From contig CM055109.1 of assembly GCA_029204225.1 (NCBI GenBank), forward strand, positions 34,976,496 to 35,040,495: a stretch of 64,000 bases of DNA. Direction: 5' to 3'. Shown here one piece after another: positions 1 to 11,069 of the stretch (within the stretch, counting starts at the first letter, position 1; each line of letters opens with the position of its first letter). The stretch is from Diphasiastrum complanatum (Eukaryota; Streptophyta; Lycopodiopsida; Lycopodiales; Lycopodiaceae). A program made the position numbers and the translations under genes. Below the pieces are notes generated by a model. The model saw only the letters and a program-made list of their open reading frames with translations. It had not been told where the DNA came from and searched no databases.

Positions 1-194
1 GCACATTGAAATCAAGACTCTCCGAGTTTATCGTATTGCTTAATGCTCCATTCATAAGTGTAACACTAACCCTTTCCAGCTTTTGTCCCTTTATTACTTC
101 TGATTCATCTAACTTGAGAACTAATATCAATTTTTCAACACTTTCATTTGTGATTCCATAAAACTTTACAATAAATCTCAGTAATGATTCAGAT

Positions 195-587
195 CTACAA
201 ACATATTGTTGGTGGAATCATATGACAAAGTGCCATGTTTTGAGTGTAGATTTCATTGATATGGTAAGGAATACCAATGATGTTTTGCAAACCCATGTTT
301 AACACATCCCTCTCTAATTTGATTTGAAAGGGTCGGGGAATAAGAAATTTTTTTATATGTACTTGTCCAAATGCCTCTTTGATAATTTTAAACATTGTGT
401 CATATGCATCCCTGCTAATACCAGAATAATCACATGCTCCTTGTATCAATTTTCGGTCAATGATCTTGCCGACTTCGCCCATAAGGGCCTCTACAATCTT
501 GGACTCGATTCGAGAATATCGTTGATTTCCTAGTAGACTCGTCGTTGACTTGGCTGTAAGTACTGCACTCAAAGACTTTCCAATCAT
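195..587 (-). CDS. Unidentified ORF, possible C-terminal exon
   Basis: Open frame of 130 residues that I cannot assign to a family. It has ordinary soluble-protein composition, with a mixed-charge first half (IESKIVEALMGEVGKIIDRK), a middle with GISRDAYDTMFKIIKEAF, and a hydrophobic C-terminus rich in Ile, Tyr and Asn. It lies just downstream of the coiled-coil ORF at 617-1201 on the same strand. The DNA between them contains a donor-like GTAAGA near 732 and an acceptor-like CAG near 620, so the two may be exons of one transcript, but the phases I tried did not join cleanly. It could be cargo of the nearby Helitron-like relic (2445-3672, same strand) or a decayed host gene. Function unknown. 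Confidence 0.3.
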   Translation of the reverse strand: MIGKSLSAVLTAKSTTSLLGNQRYSRIESKIVEALMGEVGKIIDRKLIQGACDYSGISRDAYDTMFKIIKEAFGQVHIKKFLIPRPFQIKLERDVLNMGLQNIIGIPYHINEIYTQNMALCHMIPPTICL

Positions 588-616
588 GTCATTGTCTTTC
601 AGATTTTCATTGGTGA

Positions 617-1201
617 CTAAAGCTGATCCACAAAATAAAATTTAGATCTAGAAAAAAAAAAACAATTCACAATCATTGATGTGCTAGATGAAACTAAACA
701 CATGAATAGTTTAAAACATAATCTTACTTGAAAGCATATATTCTTTTTTTTCCGTTGACCCCCACTCGATAAAAGCTCGTCAATACTTTTTAAAATAACT
801 CTTTTTTGTTTATTGTTCAGTATTTTCTTCCGTAATGTGTTTACTTCTACATTTATTTGACAATATGAGGTACGCAATGTTTGTACAATTAGTTTCATAT
901 TGTCAGTTTCTTGGTTAAGGTTTAATATAATATCTTGCAAACGAGAATTATCTATCTTCAAGATTTCATTTTCTTCTTTTGTTTGCAACAAAAGAGTTTC
1001 TTTTTCTCTGTAGTCAGTAAGCAAACCATTCAACATATTTTCCAAACAATGGATTTTTTTCATTGAATTACTAATGCCATAACTTTTCAATCTTTCACAA
1101 TAACCCAATAGAGCATTGTGTCCTTCACACAAAAACAGTATGAGTTGTGTGACTGATCTAAAATTTGGATGTTGCATTGAGCTTGGATCGATTGGGTACA
1201 A
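617..1201 (-). CDS. Unidentified coiled-coil ORF
   Basis: Open frame of 194 residues. Roughly residues 45-135 form a heptad-like, Leu/Ile-spaced, charged stretch (for example LLLQTKEENEILKIDNSRL) typical of a coiled coil, and a basic segment QRKKKN follows. The last 30 or so residues, after ICFQ, are hydrophobic and probably read into an intron, because a good donor (GTAAGA) sits exactly there. No family is recognised. It is sandwiched between two other small minus-strand ORFs, and the set may be one multi-exon gene or transposon cargo. Confidence 0.3.
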   Translation of the reverse strand: MYPIDPSSMQHPNFRSVTQLILFLCEGHNALLGYCERLKSYGISNSMKKIHCLENMLNGLLTDYREKETLLLQTKEENEILKIDNSRLQDIILNLNQETDNMKLIVQTLRTSYCQINVEVNTLRKKILNNKQKRVILKSIDELLSSGGQRKKKNICFQVRLCFKLFMCLVSSSTSMIVNCFFFSRSKFYFVDQL

Positions 1202-1213
1202 ACTTCCATCAAC

Positions 1214-1489
1214 TCATAGATCACAATGTTTCGTGTCTTCCGTCCTTTGGTGAGTTGGTAAGGTGGATCCTTTCAGATTTTTTTTCGACAGTGGAGCATA
1301 TTCTGTGGGAAGATCAATATGGAGATGATATTTAGACATTTGCAAAAATTTAGATTTACGTTGGCGCTCATTGTGATCCAAATATTCAAAGTTTCTTGCC
1401 ATGATTTTCAGATCGATAAGACTGTTTTTCTTTGATGTGAATGTTATGAGTAGATGGAAAGAAACTTTGATGTGCAATACGATTTGCAT
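1214..1489 (-). CDS. Small unidentified ORF
   Basis: 91-residue open frame with a basic, hydrophilic segment (HNERQRKSKFLQMSKYH) after an internal Met at about residue 30, which is the more credible start. It lies only 12 bases upstream of the coiled-coil ORF at 617-1201 on the same strand. No family recognised. It may be a 5' exon of the same unit or chance. Confidence 0.18.
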   Translation of the reverse strand: MQIVLHIKVSFHLLITFTSKKNSLIDLKIMARNFEYLDHNERQRKSKFLQMSKYHLHIDLPTEYAPLSKKNLKGSTLPTHQRTEDTKHCDL

Positions 1490-1499
1490 TTACATGAGA

Positions 1500-2270
1500 A
1501 ATTATGTTAGTTAATGGTAGAAAATAGAATCTTGAAGTATGGACCCCACGCGTTGCGGCTACCCAACTTTCAATTAACTACATACGTTACTAGTGAGGTC
1601 AAGTCATCAGAGTTGTGCGGGCAGACCAAAAGCTCGATCGGAGTTTTAAAATCCGACGATTTTCTCTCTCTTATGTGGCATTTCTTAGACAGCCCTTTTG
1701 GGCATTGGAACTCCTCTAATGATACTTACAGACCTTTGTTCTTTTTTTATCACCTTTGATGGCGCAAGATGATCGACAATAATGGATTTATTTTTGTACG
1801 ACTAATTCATGTATTTGTTTTTCGATCGGATCTAATGGAATTTTGAATTTTTTTTGTTTGTAAATTAAATTTCGTAGGAATGAACGCAACGATTTCATTT
1901 CCAATTTTTTTTCACATCTTTTCTTTTAACTCATAGCATGATATGGGCATGTACATAATCTCAATTTTGAAATTCCTATCGTAACATATAATGTTTAATT
2001 CATCCTAAGAGAAATGAGAGATTGAAAGCTTGAGAGTGAGAGCTTGAGTGTGAGAGCCTCAAGAAATCCACAAGAAAGCATGGAGAAATAATGAATGAGA
2101 CCCTTAATATTCATTTTCCAGATTTCAAGTGTCACGTGGCTTTGCCACACATTCATTTTTTGCATGAAAATCCGTGATTACGGCTTGGTATGTGTCATAT
2201 GACGAGTGGTCGTGTCGTGTCGTGTCGTCTTTTGTCAGAAATTAAGGATTAAAAGCTAGCAAAGCTTTGG
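1500..2270. other. AT-rich stretch without recognisable gene
   Basis: I see no supported gene. An 81-codon plus frame at 1514-1759 has no recognisable motif. A short GTCGT/GTGTC pentamer run lies at about 2208-2231. Confidence 0.4.
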
Positions 2271-2274
2271 CACT

Positions 2275-2430
2275 AGAAATATTTTGTTTCTTCAGCTGCT
2301 TGCTATCAGACTTATCCTCAGTTACTCAGAGACAACTTAGAGTGCGCGGTTTCTATCCACTAATGATATTATAGTTTTTCACTACTTCTTTTATTTGTCA
2401 AATTTCTGACCATCATAATTCAGTTGTTTC
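2275..2430 (+). repeat. Copia LTR fragment (family 1)
   Basis: This stretch resembles the interior of the copia LTR at 30631-31634. Both share a run reading roughly CTCAGAGA-AGCTTAGAGTRCRCGG, followed at similar spacing by TATAGTTYTTCAC and an ATTTGTC block. It is diverged and both ends are undefined. The matching gag relic resumes at 4947, so the Helitron-like block in between may have been inserted into this copia copy. Confidence 0.35.
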
Positions 2431-2444
2431 ATTGCTTGTCAATG

Positions 2445-3672
2445 TCAAAAGAAATCTGGTAATCCCCAATGTGTCACCATCGTTAATAAATCTTTAAAAT
2501 TTTGTCTGTGCCATGATGGTGTGCCTAGCATTTCGTGTGGCAAAGTGAATTTCAAAACGTTTCTAACAATCTGTTTTTTGTTTGCATTTGGATGTTTATT
2601 AACAAAATCGATAATGTCTATTTGCAAGACAACAGATGACACATTTGTTGTTATTGAGATCGCTTGTCATATTTGATACATTACAAATAAGTATGGTGAA
2701 AATAGTGTAAATGGCGAAAACAATGAAAAAGCTCTCATTTTTATATATTCGATATAACATATTTTTCCATCATAGTAACCGTGGCCAAATGGAAACAGAA
2801 ATGGAAATATTGCATTTTCTAATGTGATGAATTGTTTTTGTTCAGTCACTAACGGCAATCCAGAAACTTTTGTTCTAAATATTGATGTTTCTTTTCCTTC
2901 ATGCGTTGTTTCCCTAATCTATAATTTGAATATGTATATATGTCATCTTTTTGAATTGTCTTTTGCTACAGGGTGTTACGTCTTGTAATAATATATATAC
3001 GCATTCAAGTGGATCAGTTTTCATGTTCTCGAATTGGCATGTATTTCAATTTTTAACATTTCTTGGAACGAAGCTAATGATATAAATGGTAGCACTTGAG
3101 TTTCAACACTATATTCATATAAGCTCAAAAAAGTTCTTGATATTGGATTGTGCAAAATATTATGTCGTAGCATGCTTTGCAATTCTTCTTTATCATCATC
3201 ATTCGTATATCTATTCAAATTGCAAGCAATAAGATTATCAAAAAGCGAGCTTTTTGATAGTTGTCCTATCACGAACGAGTTTATGTGTTGAGTCACATCT
3301 ATTGAAACATCTGTTATCGATAACAATTGTAAATGTGACACATGTATCTGAAAAAGAGAGCGCACATATGTAGGCGAAGAAAATACTATTATGTACTTTA
3401 TCCTATCTGGATAAGTTTTACATAAATCGCATGTATACCAATGTTTCTATTCCTCATTTATATATCTATATTTCCACCAAAAAAATATTAGCTACTGCAT
3501 ATGGTGGGACAGTTTTGTTCGAATTTTGAAGTTTCTTATTATGTTCTTTCTTGAATACATTCGTACTTTCGCACGTAGAACAACATTTCATTTGTCTGAT
3601 AATCTCTATACAAATGGTTTTCCACAAATCTTGATATTTTTTTGTTTTAAACCATCCATCGACATATGGCAT
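2445..3672 (-). pseudogene. Helitron Rep/helicase N-terminal domain, decayed
   Basis: Several minus-strand open pieces read in order from 3672 to 2445. The clearest part (2858-2445) has FPFLFPFGHGYYDG followed by an EYIKMRAF segment. After one in-frame TGA it continues as QAISITTNVSS, then LGTPSWHRQNFKDLL and GLPDFF. This spacing (FP-LFP-G-G, Y-R-F, then K-DLL, G-PDFF) is that of the Helitron_like_N region at the start of Helitron RepHel proteins. The Rep HUH motif and the helicase are not seen, so this is a truncated and stop-containing relic. The upstream pieces (3365-3021, and 3672-3466 with a CSTC pair) probably belong to the same N-terminal zinc-binding region, but I am less sure of them. 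Confidence 0.55.
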
Positions 3673-3679
3673 AAAATTG

Positions 3680-4660
3680 TTTTTTTTTTTTGGAAAAGGT
3701 TTTCTTTCGCGATTCTACCTCTTTTAGTTAATGCTTGTTTCGTTCCTAATTGCATTATTTATTAGGCAATTGATCGTGTGTTTTGAATTCTAAGCAAACA
3801 ATTCCTTTTTTTTTTCTCAAAAGTTATTTCTGCTAAATACTCAGTGCGAATCGATATTATTTGCTTTATGCCAAAACACACAACTGTTTTTTATGAGATT
3901 TCAACTATAGAAATAAATAACGAGAGATGAAACAATTATCATGTGTTACTCATTGTCAAAAAGAAAGAAACTGAAAAATATTTACAAAAAAAAAAAAAAT
4001 TGTACTAAATTTTTTTTTGGAATAAAATCTTATGTGTCATAAAAAACAATCGACTTGTACTAAAATAACAAATTAAAATTCATCACATTGCAATTCTACC
4101 ATTTACTGAATTTTCTAAGAAAAACAATCTTTGAATAAAAAACAATGATTAATTTTAAATATTCTATAATAGATAGGAATTCTAAATGCAACACACATAA
4201 TTCTCAGAACAATTGCATATGAAATCACATTCATTGAAATTGATATAGAAGGATTGTCAAAATTTAAGTTGTCTGCATTTTGATATGAGCACAGACACGA
4301 ACAAATAGAAAACATAAACATCAATAATACTTTATAATATTTACAAAGGTTTGTACACGGGAGAGGCCATTGCACGCACATGCCTATGGTTTCTTTGATG
4401 TTGTAAAGATATGAGGGTGAAAGAGCTTCCAACCTACGGGTGATGGGCGCTCTAAACATAAACACATACACATACAAGAATAAATGTAAAAAATCAAAAT
4501 GTAATTTTCTCTAGCTCCAACTCCAACTCCAAGCGCATAAATTTGATCTCCAGATCTAGCATGAACTCCAACTCCATCTCTATCTTTAGCATTATTTTGA
4601 TTCGCAACTCCAGCTCCTCATTTATAACTTTATTTTGATTTACGCTTGTAGATTTATATC
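3680..4660. other. AT-rich, no gene recognised
   Basis: Very AT-rich DNA with several poly-A and poly-T runs. A 120-codon minus frame at 4115-4477 has no recognisable domain and looks like chance. Confidence 0.4.
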
Positions 4661-4735
4661 ATCCAAGATCATGTATGTTACTACTACAATCAAAGTGCAT
4701 GATGCGAAAATGCACTTGAACTTGTAAATCAGATC

Positions 4736-4847
<112 letters not shown>

Positions 4848-4946
4848 TATATTATTAGAACAATAGTTCTGATGTAGTGTAGACACTTGTTATAATTGTT
4901 TCCGGTCGCACAATCTACTATCTACATACACATCTTGAAATTCTAG

Positions 4947-5466
4947 ATGGATTTGCAACCACAGTCTACTCTAATAGTAGACAAACTCAATGACCTTATT
5001 GTCCAGCTTCCCATCCTTGTATGAAAACTGGTTGATGCTGATTACCACACACTCAGATATTACATTGTCTAGAGTCATAATTATGCTTCTGCAGGAAGAG
5101 ACACGAAGAAAATGGAGCATCCTCGTCCTCCATCAATGACTCACGAGCATTATTCTTGAAGAAGAACACAAGGAAGCAATAGAAGAAGAGAGTTGTCTGA
5201 CAAGCTGACGACAATCAGAAGCAGTCTCAAAACCTAGAATTAGCAACCCACTCACAATAAGAAGAGATTATTCTGCAAATACTACAAGAGGACGAACCAC
5301 GAAATCCAGGACTGTCGAATCTTAAAGTTCAACAACGACAAGAAGAAGCAATCAAATTAGCAAGGCCATGCAGTCAACACGAAGCAAAATGTCATTGACG
5401 ACGAATAGTAGGAAGCCTTTATGGTTGTTAGAAGATTCTGATGAAGATTCTTCTAACGGATTCTAG
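4947..5466 (+). pseudogene. Copia gag relic (family 1)
   Basis: Starts with CTAGATGGATT, as the intact family-1 gag at 31811 does, and reads MDLQPQSTLIVDKLN. It then jumps by deletion to MTLLSSFPSLYENWLM (from 4990), which matches MTLLSSLPSTYENWVM of the 31.8-kb copy. About 300 bases later a zinc-knuckle remnant (FCKYYKRTNHEIQDCRI, near 5270-5320) and an EAFMV segment (near 5413) again match the other copy. Frameshifts and stops separate the blocks. It is a dead retrotransposon capsid gene. Confidence 0.7.
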
Positions 5467-5469
5467 ATG

Positions 5470-6120
5470 CCAAAAGATCATAATGGATATCAAATAAAGG
5501 AACTATGCCACCAAACTACATTAAGGAGCGTCGACAAGTAACCGAGAAGGAGTTCCAGAATATGAGCGGAAACAAAGCCATCCGCCTCCTCAACACACCT
5601 TACGGCGATGGGAATAAAAGCATGGCCAAGTCACAAAAAGACTCAAATCTATTTTTAAATATAACATCAGAAACCCTTAGAAGGTGCTTTGTACTCGTAA
5701 GCTAACGGCGAGAGAAATAGAAATAGAAATGTACTCCAATGGGCCAAAAATAAGAAAGGACCCAAAGTAGTTAAAAATGCAATTTGGTTATAACTTTTTA
5801 AGTAGTCAGTTCTTATGGCACATGGTTTTTGGGTGAACCAAAAACCCTAACCCTAACTTTGTCTATAAGTAGGGATGTGACACCGCTTTTGTTTCCGACT
5901 AGGAGTTGCAAGATAAAAATCTGTCAGGACGTTGTAGAAGAACCGAAGCCTACGCATGACGTGCCACAATACGTCAAAAATTATGAGATGGATGAAGTGG
6001 TAGTGGTCATGCCTAGATCTAAGAGAGAACCTATAGAAGAAACCTCCAGAGGATGTAAAAGGAGAGAAACTTGAATATCTCAAAGTAATTCTTTGCAAAT
6101 ATCGCGACTGTCTTTTTTGG
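5470..6120. other. No gene firmly supported
   Basis: Two small plus frames (5505-5705, 5829-6074) are open but unrecognised. The second contains an acidic and basic segment (YVKNYEMDEVVVVMPRSKRE) that may be decayed retroelement coding. A short CCCTAACCCTAAC run sits at about 5844-5857. Confidence 0.3.
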
Positions 6121-6256
6121 AATTATGCTAGATGAAGGGCATATCCCCAGATGTTGTCAAAAATTTTGCAAAAAATTGTCTCTCAAAAATTCCGCGAACA
6201 ATTCTCTTTCGAAATTTTTGCAAAAAATTCTCTCTCAAAATTTTCGCAATTTTCTT

Positions 6257-6449
<193 letters not shown>

Positions 6450-7055
6450 ATCGACGAAAAATTCTCTCTCAAAAATTTCACCAAAAATTTTCTCTCAAAA
6501 ATTCCCTGAAAAATTCTCTCTCTATCTCTTAAAAATCGTCGAAAAATTCTCTATTTCTATCTCTTAAAATTTTTGCAAAAAATTCTCTATCTCTCTCTCG
6601 AAATTTTTGTGAAAAATTCTCTTTCAAAAATTTGATTCTCCAAAAATTCGAGTCTCAAAAATACCTGTCTCCAAAAATTTCGGGTCTCCAAAAAATTTTC
6701 GTGTTGTCAAAAATTCGATTCTCTGAAATCTGAGTTTCAAAAATCTTGAGTCTCCAGTATTTCGAATCTCCAAAAATTCGAGCCTTCATAAATTCGATTC
6801 TTCAAAATCTCGAGTCTCCAAAAATTTCGAGTCTCCGAACATTTTCGTGTCGTCAGAAATTCAATTCTCCAAAATTTGAGTCTCAAAAATTTCGAGTCTA
6901 CAAAAATTCGAGGTGCAAAAATAAATGAGTTTCCAAGATTTTTGGGTCTCCAAAAATTTTCGTGTCGCCAAAAATTCTAGTCTTCAAAAATTCTCCAGAA
7001 TTTGAGTCTCCAAAAATTCAAGTCTGCAAAATTCGAGGGTCCAAAAATTGGAGTC
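6450..7055 (+). repeat. Degenerate 15-16-bp minisatellite
   Basis: About 35-40 diverged copies of a unit close to GAGTCTCCAAAAATTC, with variants such as TCTCAAAAATTCG and TCTCCAAAAATTTTCGTG. The left part (6170-6600) mixes AAAAATTCTCTCTC units with the CT array, as if the minisatellite grew from decay of the microsatellite. No coding signal. Confidence 0.75.
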
Positions 7056-7680
7056 GGCCTACAACAAATAAATTATACATCAAACTATGCTTTGATTGAA
7101 ACTTACCAAAAGAAACTTCTAAATTTTAATTCGCCTAAACATTAAATTTCATAGTTATTAACATGTATGATAAACACAAAAAAGTCTATGTCAATTATAA
7201 ATTTTACACTTGAAAGTTATATACGCAACTCTCTTGTTTTTTATTAGTGTAGTTCAATCTATTCAGTGTCAAAGTTCAAAGTGTACATTGATTAGACTCA
7301 CTTCATGTTGATGATTTCTTGCATTCAGAAAAGCAAGTCATAGTAGTGATTGATGATAAAGAAACCTCCAACATCTGAACAAATTAAACTTGTTTGAGCA
7401 AGTTGCGAATCAACAATTAATGTAGATAAGAATGTGTTCCTATCAATAGTTTATCTGCAAGCCCAAACATAAAGAAAGTTTGTGGCAATTAAGTTTTCCT
7501 CTATAAACTAATGCAGTGATACACTCCCCAATAAAAAGAAAATTTTGAAATATATAAAAATGAAGCAACTACTTAGGATTGCCCGCTTGAAGGGAATGTA
7601 TTTGAATCCAATTGGGCAAGAGTGTAAGAAAGATTTTGGAATAAATGTTGAGAATGAAGAGCAAATGGTTTGAGATTGAT
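7056..7680. other. No gene recognised
   Basis: AT-rich single-copy-looking DNA without supported coding or repeat structure. Confidence 0.4.
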
Positions 7681-7683
7681 TAC

Positions 7684-8180
7684 CTGGATGGTGGCACCAC
7701 TGGCGTACCAAAACGGGCCATTGACTTGCCAAGCAACATTGGAACTTTGCAAGATTGTAGCTGCCCATGTCCACTGCACAAGAGCCTCTCACAAGTATGA
7801 CATCAAAACTTAAACCCAACTCATATATATGGGGAAAGGCTTTTTTCAAGTCTTGATTTGCATCAACAACTGCACAAAAAGAAAACACCAATCCAACAAC
7901 GCTGCAAAAAACAAAATCCTCACCAAGAAAACATAGATTGAAAACATGATGGTTAAAAAGGACAGGAGATCCACAAGTACACGAATAGGAATATCTAAAG
8001 CTCGGATTGCTAAAGGAGCAGCGTAGGCTATGGATTGATGTAGAAACTTTAAGAAATTGATGCATGACATTGTTACCTATGAGACTACAACGCTCGCAAT
8101 TAGCCCAGTCATGATGCTTCTACCAGCTGTTTTGAACCACTCTGAGCTCTATATAGCTCCAAGTTGTATAGATGCACATC
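7684..8180 (-). pseudogene. DUR3: DUR3-type urea/H+ symporter, two broken exons
   Basis: Two exons of a sodium:solute-symporter family urea transporter. The first (about 8175-8077) reads SEWFKTAGRSIMTGLIASVV, the conserved segment after the first membrane helix of DUR3. It ends at a GTAACA donor where the expected Gln codon CAG is TAG, and a second TAG lies four codons before Trp. The second (7773-7684, after a CAG acceptor) reads [16 protein letters not shown], then [14 protein letters not shown], and ends at an intact GTAATC donor. Two residues (Tyr-Gly in known DUR3) are missing between the blocks. No other DUR3 exons were found nearby, so this is a captured or truncated gene fragment with its intron still present. 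Intact DUR3 is a plasma-membrane urea importer of about 700 residues. Confidence 0.82.
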
Positions 8181-8520
8181 ATGTTGAAACAGAAGAAGAA
8201 ATAGTCTCATACATTTAGTGAAGACACACAACATAAAAAGCTATATTGAATCTGGAACAAAAGTAGGCACAGATGCATCCTTTTTGCAAAATTTGTCCAA
8301 ATGGACTGAAGTGTTGGAATGTCTGAGCATCCTTAAAAACAGTACATCGCTCTTCTGTTTTTTCTTGTTCTTGTTTTTTTTTAATGGAAACCATCATCCA
8401 AAAACCAAGAGGTTCGCTGCAAAATATACGCCTCCAACGTCTCTAATTATGACTTTGATTTTGATTTCGCTTTTGGTTTAGTTTTAGAGAGTGGCATGAT
8501 AGCCACACAATTTTGCTTAT

Positions 8521-8588
8521 GCTTTGCTCCCCCCTTCCTCCTGTCTCCGAGTTTGCTTTGCTTCTCCCTTCCTCCTGTCTCCGAGTTT
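8521..8588 (+). repeat. 2 x 34-bp tandem duplication
   Basis: Two adjacent copies of a 34-bp unit starting GCTTTGCT and ending CCGAGTTT, differing at about two positions. Confidence 0.9.
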
Positions 8589-8589
8589 G

Positions 8590-9880
8590 CAAGAAGACAC
8601 ACTAAAGGAACAGAAACCTCAACACAAAAACAGATCCCACACATACAGATATATCAACAGAGGATGTTTCTTCTACAATTTTGACGAAGATAAAAGAAAT
8701 TGCATGCTAGAAGAGATCGAAGTCATTGCATGCTAGAAGTTATAGACCTAGTGCTAGTTTCTTGCAGCATCGAGTTGTTATTAGCTACGTCCATTTTGAT
8801 TTACTTGTTATTGTAAGCTCCTCATTGATAACTCACACCTCGATCCCGATCTACACGGACATTCCTTTTGACTTGCAAGATATTCTATTGGTCTATTGTC
8901 ACAAGAAAGCTGAATCTGTCGCAATTGAAAATAGTCCATAAACCAAAAATTTACATGATGTTTATGGCGTGTATAGTAAATTGGCATCCCAGACAAATTT
9001 CCAATCTACAATACAAATTCAGAGTTGATAGTTTTCATCATGCATCGACGTACACTTATTTCATTATATAGACATTTTCTTCTCGGCTCTTAGCTATAGG
9101 ATGTTCTATCGGAGTGACTTTTAGTGGTGATTCAGCCCTATCATTAAGCTCTTCCAATAATATAAGTGAAATGTTGTCCAAGAGGTTCACTACAGCATTG
9201 CTACATAATAGATAGATGAGGGCACTCACAGCCTTTTTGAAACACCAACTCTTCAGCGCTTACATTTTAGTTTGATAATACAGATTTTGGGAAAATAAAG
9301 ACTCAAAATCAGGTGATAGGCAATCGATTTGGAAGGACCCAAAAGCTGCAATTAATACATGAATGCTTGGATATGTTACTGAACTGGGTTACGTAATATA
9401 GATTTTTTCATTATACAATTTTGCATTGGGTGTTGGTTGGATCGCAACTTGCATGCATTTCTACAGCCCTTTCAGCATTAGATCGGTGTATTTCATTGAA
9501 GGCACAACAATTCTTTCGTACGTCTCCTTGCAGTCCAATTTTTACGTCAATCTTGTTCATTCTGATCATAGCACTGACAAACTTGTTGCAGCAGTTTTGT
9601 TTTTATCTGTAAACAATGTCTGGCTGGAGGTGAAGAGTCCCCATCCAATTCTTAGAATGGGTGTGAATGAATCCATTCCAACCCTCAAATCTGGATCAAA
9701 GTCTGTCTAGGGACATTGAAGTTTGAGTTCTTCTGCAAAGTGCGAATTGAGAGTGTCTTGTGGCATGGTATCACTAAAGTTATAGATTCTATTAGAGAAA
9801 GATGTGCAATGGGAGCCTCCATCCTGCCACTTTCTGTTCTGAATAGAAATTATCTTTGCGAAAGTCAGGAGAGTGCAAGG
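8590..9880. other. No gene firmly recognised
   Basis: Low-complexity-free DNA. A minus-strand stretch near 9230-9080 reads openly for about 55 codons (containing NLLDNISLILLEEL and SPLKVTPIEHP) and could be another gene fragment, but I cannot name it. A 94-codon plus frame at 9426-9710 is unrecognised. Confidence 0.3.
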
Positions 9881-9884
9881 GAAG

Positions 9885-10145
<261 letters not shown>

Positions 10146-10270
10146 GGAAGATCATGTCTGAATTTTGAATTAGGATGGGGACTAATGTGCATGCATGGGG
10201 CAGGATGCATACATCCTCCTCCCCCCCCCATGCATGCATGCAAAAAAATTTAGCACATTTTAAAAGCACA

Positions 10271-10318
10271 GGGGTAGGAGGATGCACCCATGCAACCATA
10301 CATGCATCCTCCTACCCC
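10271..10318. repeat. Perfect 16-bp inverted repeat (hairpin)
   Basis: GGGGTAGGAGGATGCA at 10271-10286 is the exact reverse complement of 10303-10318, with a 16-base spacer. Related GCAGGATGCAT/CATCCTCCTCC sequence lies just upstream (10200-10225), so a small fold-back element is likely. Confidence 0.85.
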
Positions 10319-10341
10319 ATGCATAGGCACAAATGTGACAC

Positions 10342-10344
<3 letters not shown>

Positions 10345-10380
<36 letters not shown>
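10345..10380. repeat. (TA)n microsatellite
   Basis: About 17 TA units. It is followed by a segment (to about 10490) similar to part of the 257-bp unit at 14924 (ATAAAACTATTTTAGAGAG, then a cacgC...CCAAAAAA region). Confidence 0.9.
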
Positions 10381-10384
<4 letters not shown>

Positions 10385-10575
10385 AATATAAAACTATTTT
10401 AGAGAGAGTGTGTGTGTTTTTGCCACCAAAAATGTCACGCTCTGCCCGCCAAAAAACGTCACGCATTTGCCAAAAAAAGAGCAAAACAACGTTTGAAAAA
10501 AAATTGTGTGTAAAAAACAACACATACAAGTCTCCCTTTTTTTTTGGACACACATTTCAAATTTTTTTTCCCCAC

Positions 10576-10578
<3 letters not shown>

Positions 10579-10623
<45 letters not shown>

Positions 10624-10672
10624 TGGGTCTCTCTCTCTCCCAATCTCTCTCTCTCTCGATCGGGTCTCTCTC
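10579..10672. repeat. (CT)n microsatellite
   Basis: Pure CT array to 10620, then interrupted CT-rich sequence with two GATYGGGTCTCTCTC blocks. Confidence 0.93.
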
Positions 10673-10808
10673 CTCGACTTCTCATGCTGGTTTTGGATTT
10701 GAAAGAGTCACTGGAATTTGATGAATATGGCGTAACGGAAGTTGATGAACGATGGATGGTTGGGGATGGTTGATAGATCCATTGCAGTATATTATTTTGC
10801 CTCCCTCT

Positions 10809-10902
10809 GGCATTGGCATTGGACAATGTTGCGGTTGATAGATCCATTGTGCTATGGCATTGGCAATGGACAATGTTGCGGTTGATAGATCCATTGTGCT
10901 AT
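10809..10902 (+). repeat. 2 x 47-bp tandem duplication
   Basis: Copies at 10809-10855 and 10856-10902 differ at about one base. A third partial copy (GGTTGATAGATCCATTG) begins near 10769. Confidence 0.85.
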
Positions 10903-11069
10903 TGAATGGTGAAAGTGGATTTCATTTCAACCCGACACAAGAAGAAACAGAAGAACAAGTAGAAGCGGCAGCAATAGGAAAAGATGATTGATTTGTTTTG
11001 ACAAAGAGCAATTTCTCACTTGAAAGGGATTTGGGGACGAGTGAAAAGAGATAGCAAGGAGTAGATCAG

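Noticed and set aside
5841-5857. CCCTAACCCTAAC as a telomere repeat
   Set aside because: Only about two units and the hexamer rather than the usual plant heptamer. Chance or promoter-type telobox at most.
7508-8065. 185-codon minus frame over the DUR3 region
   Set aside because: It reads the DUR3 exon in the wrong frame and crosses its intron; the motif-bearing frame is different.
8496-8736. Small Cys/Phe-rich peptides near 8.5-8.7 kb
   Set aside because: They come from a 34-bp tandem duplication of CT-rich DNA. No signal peptide followed by a conserved Cys pattern.
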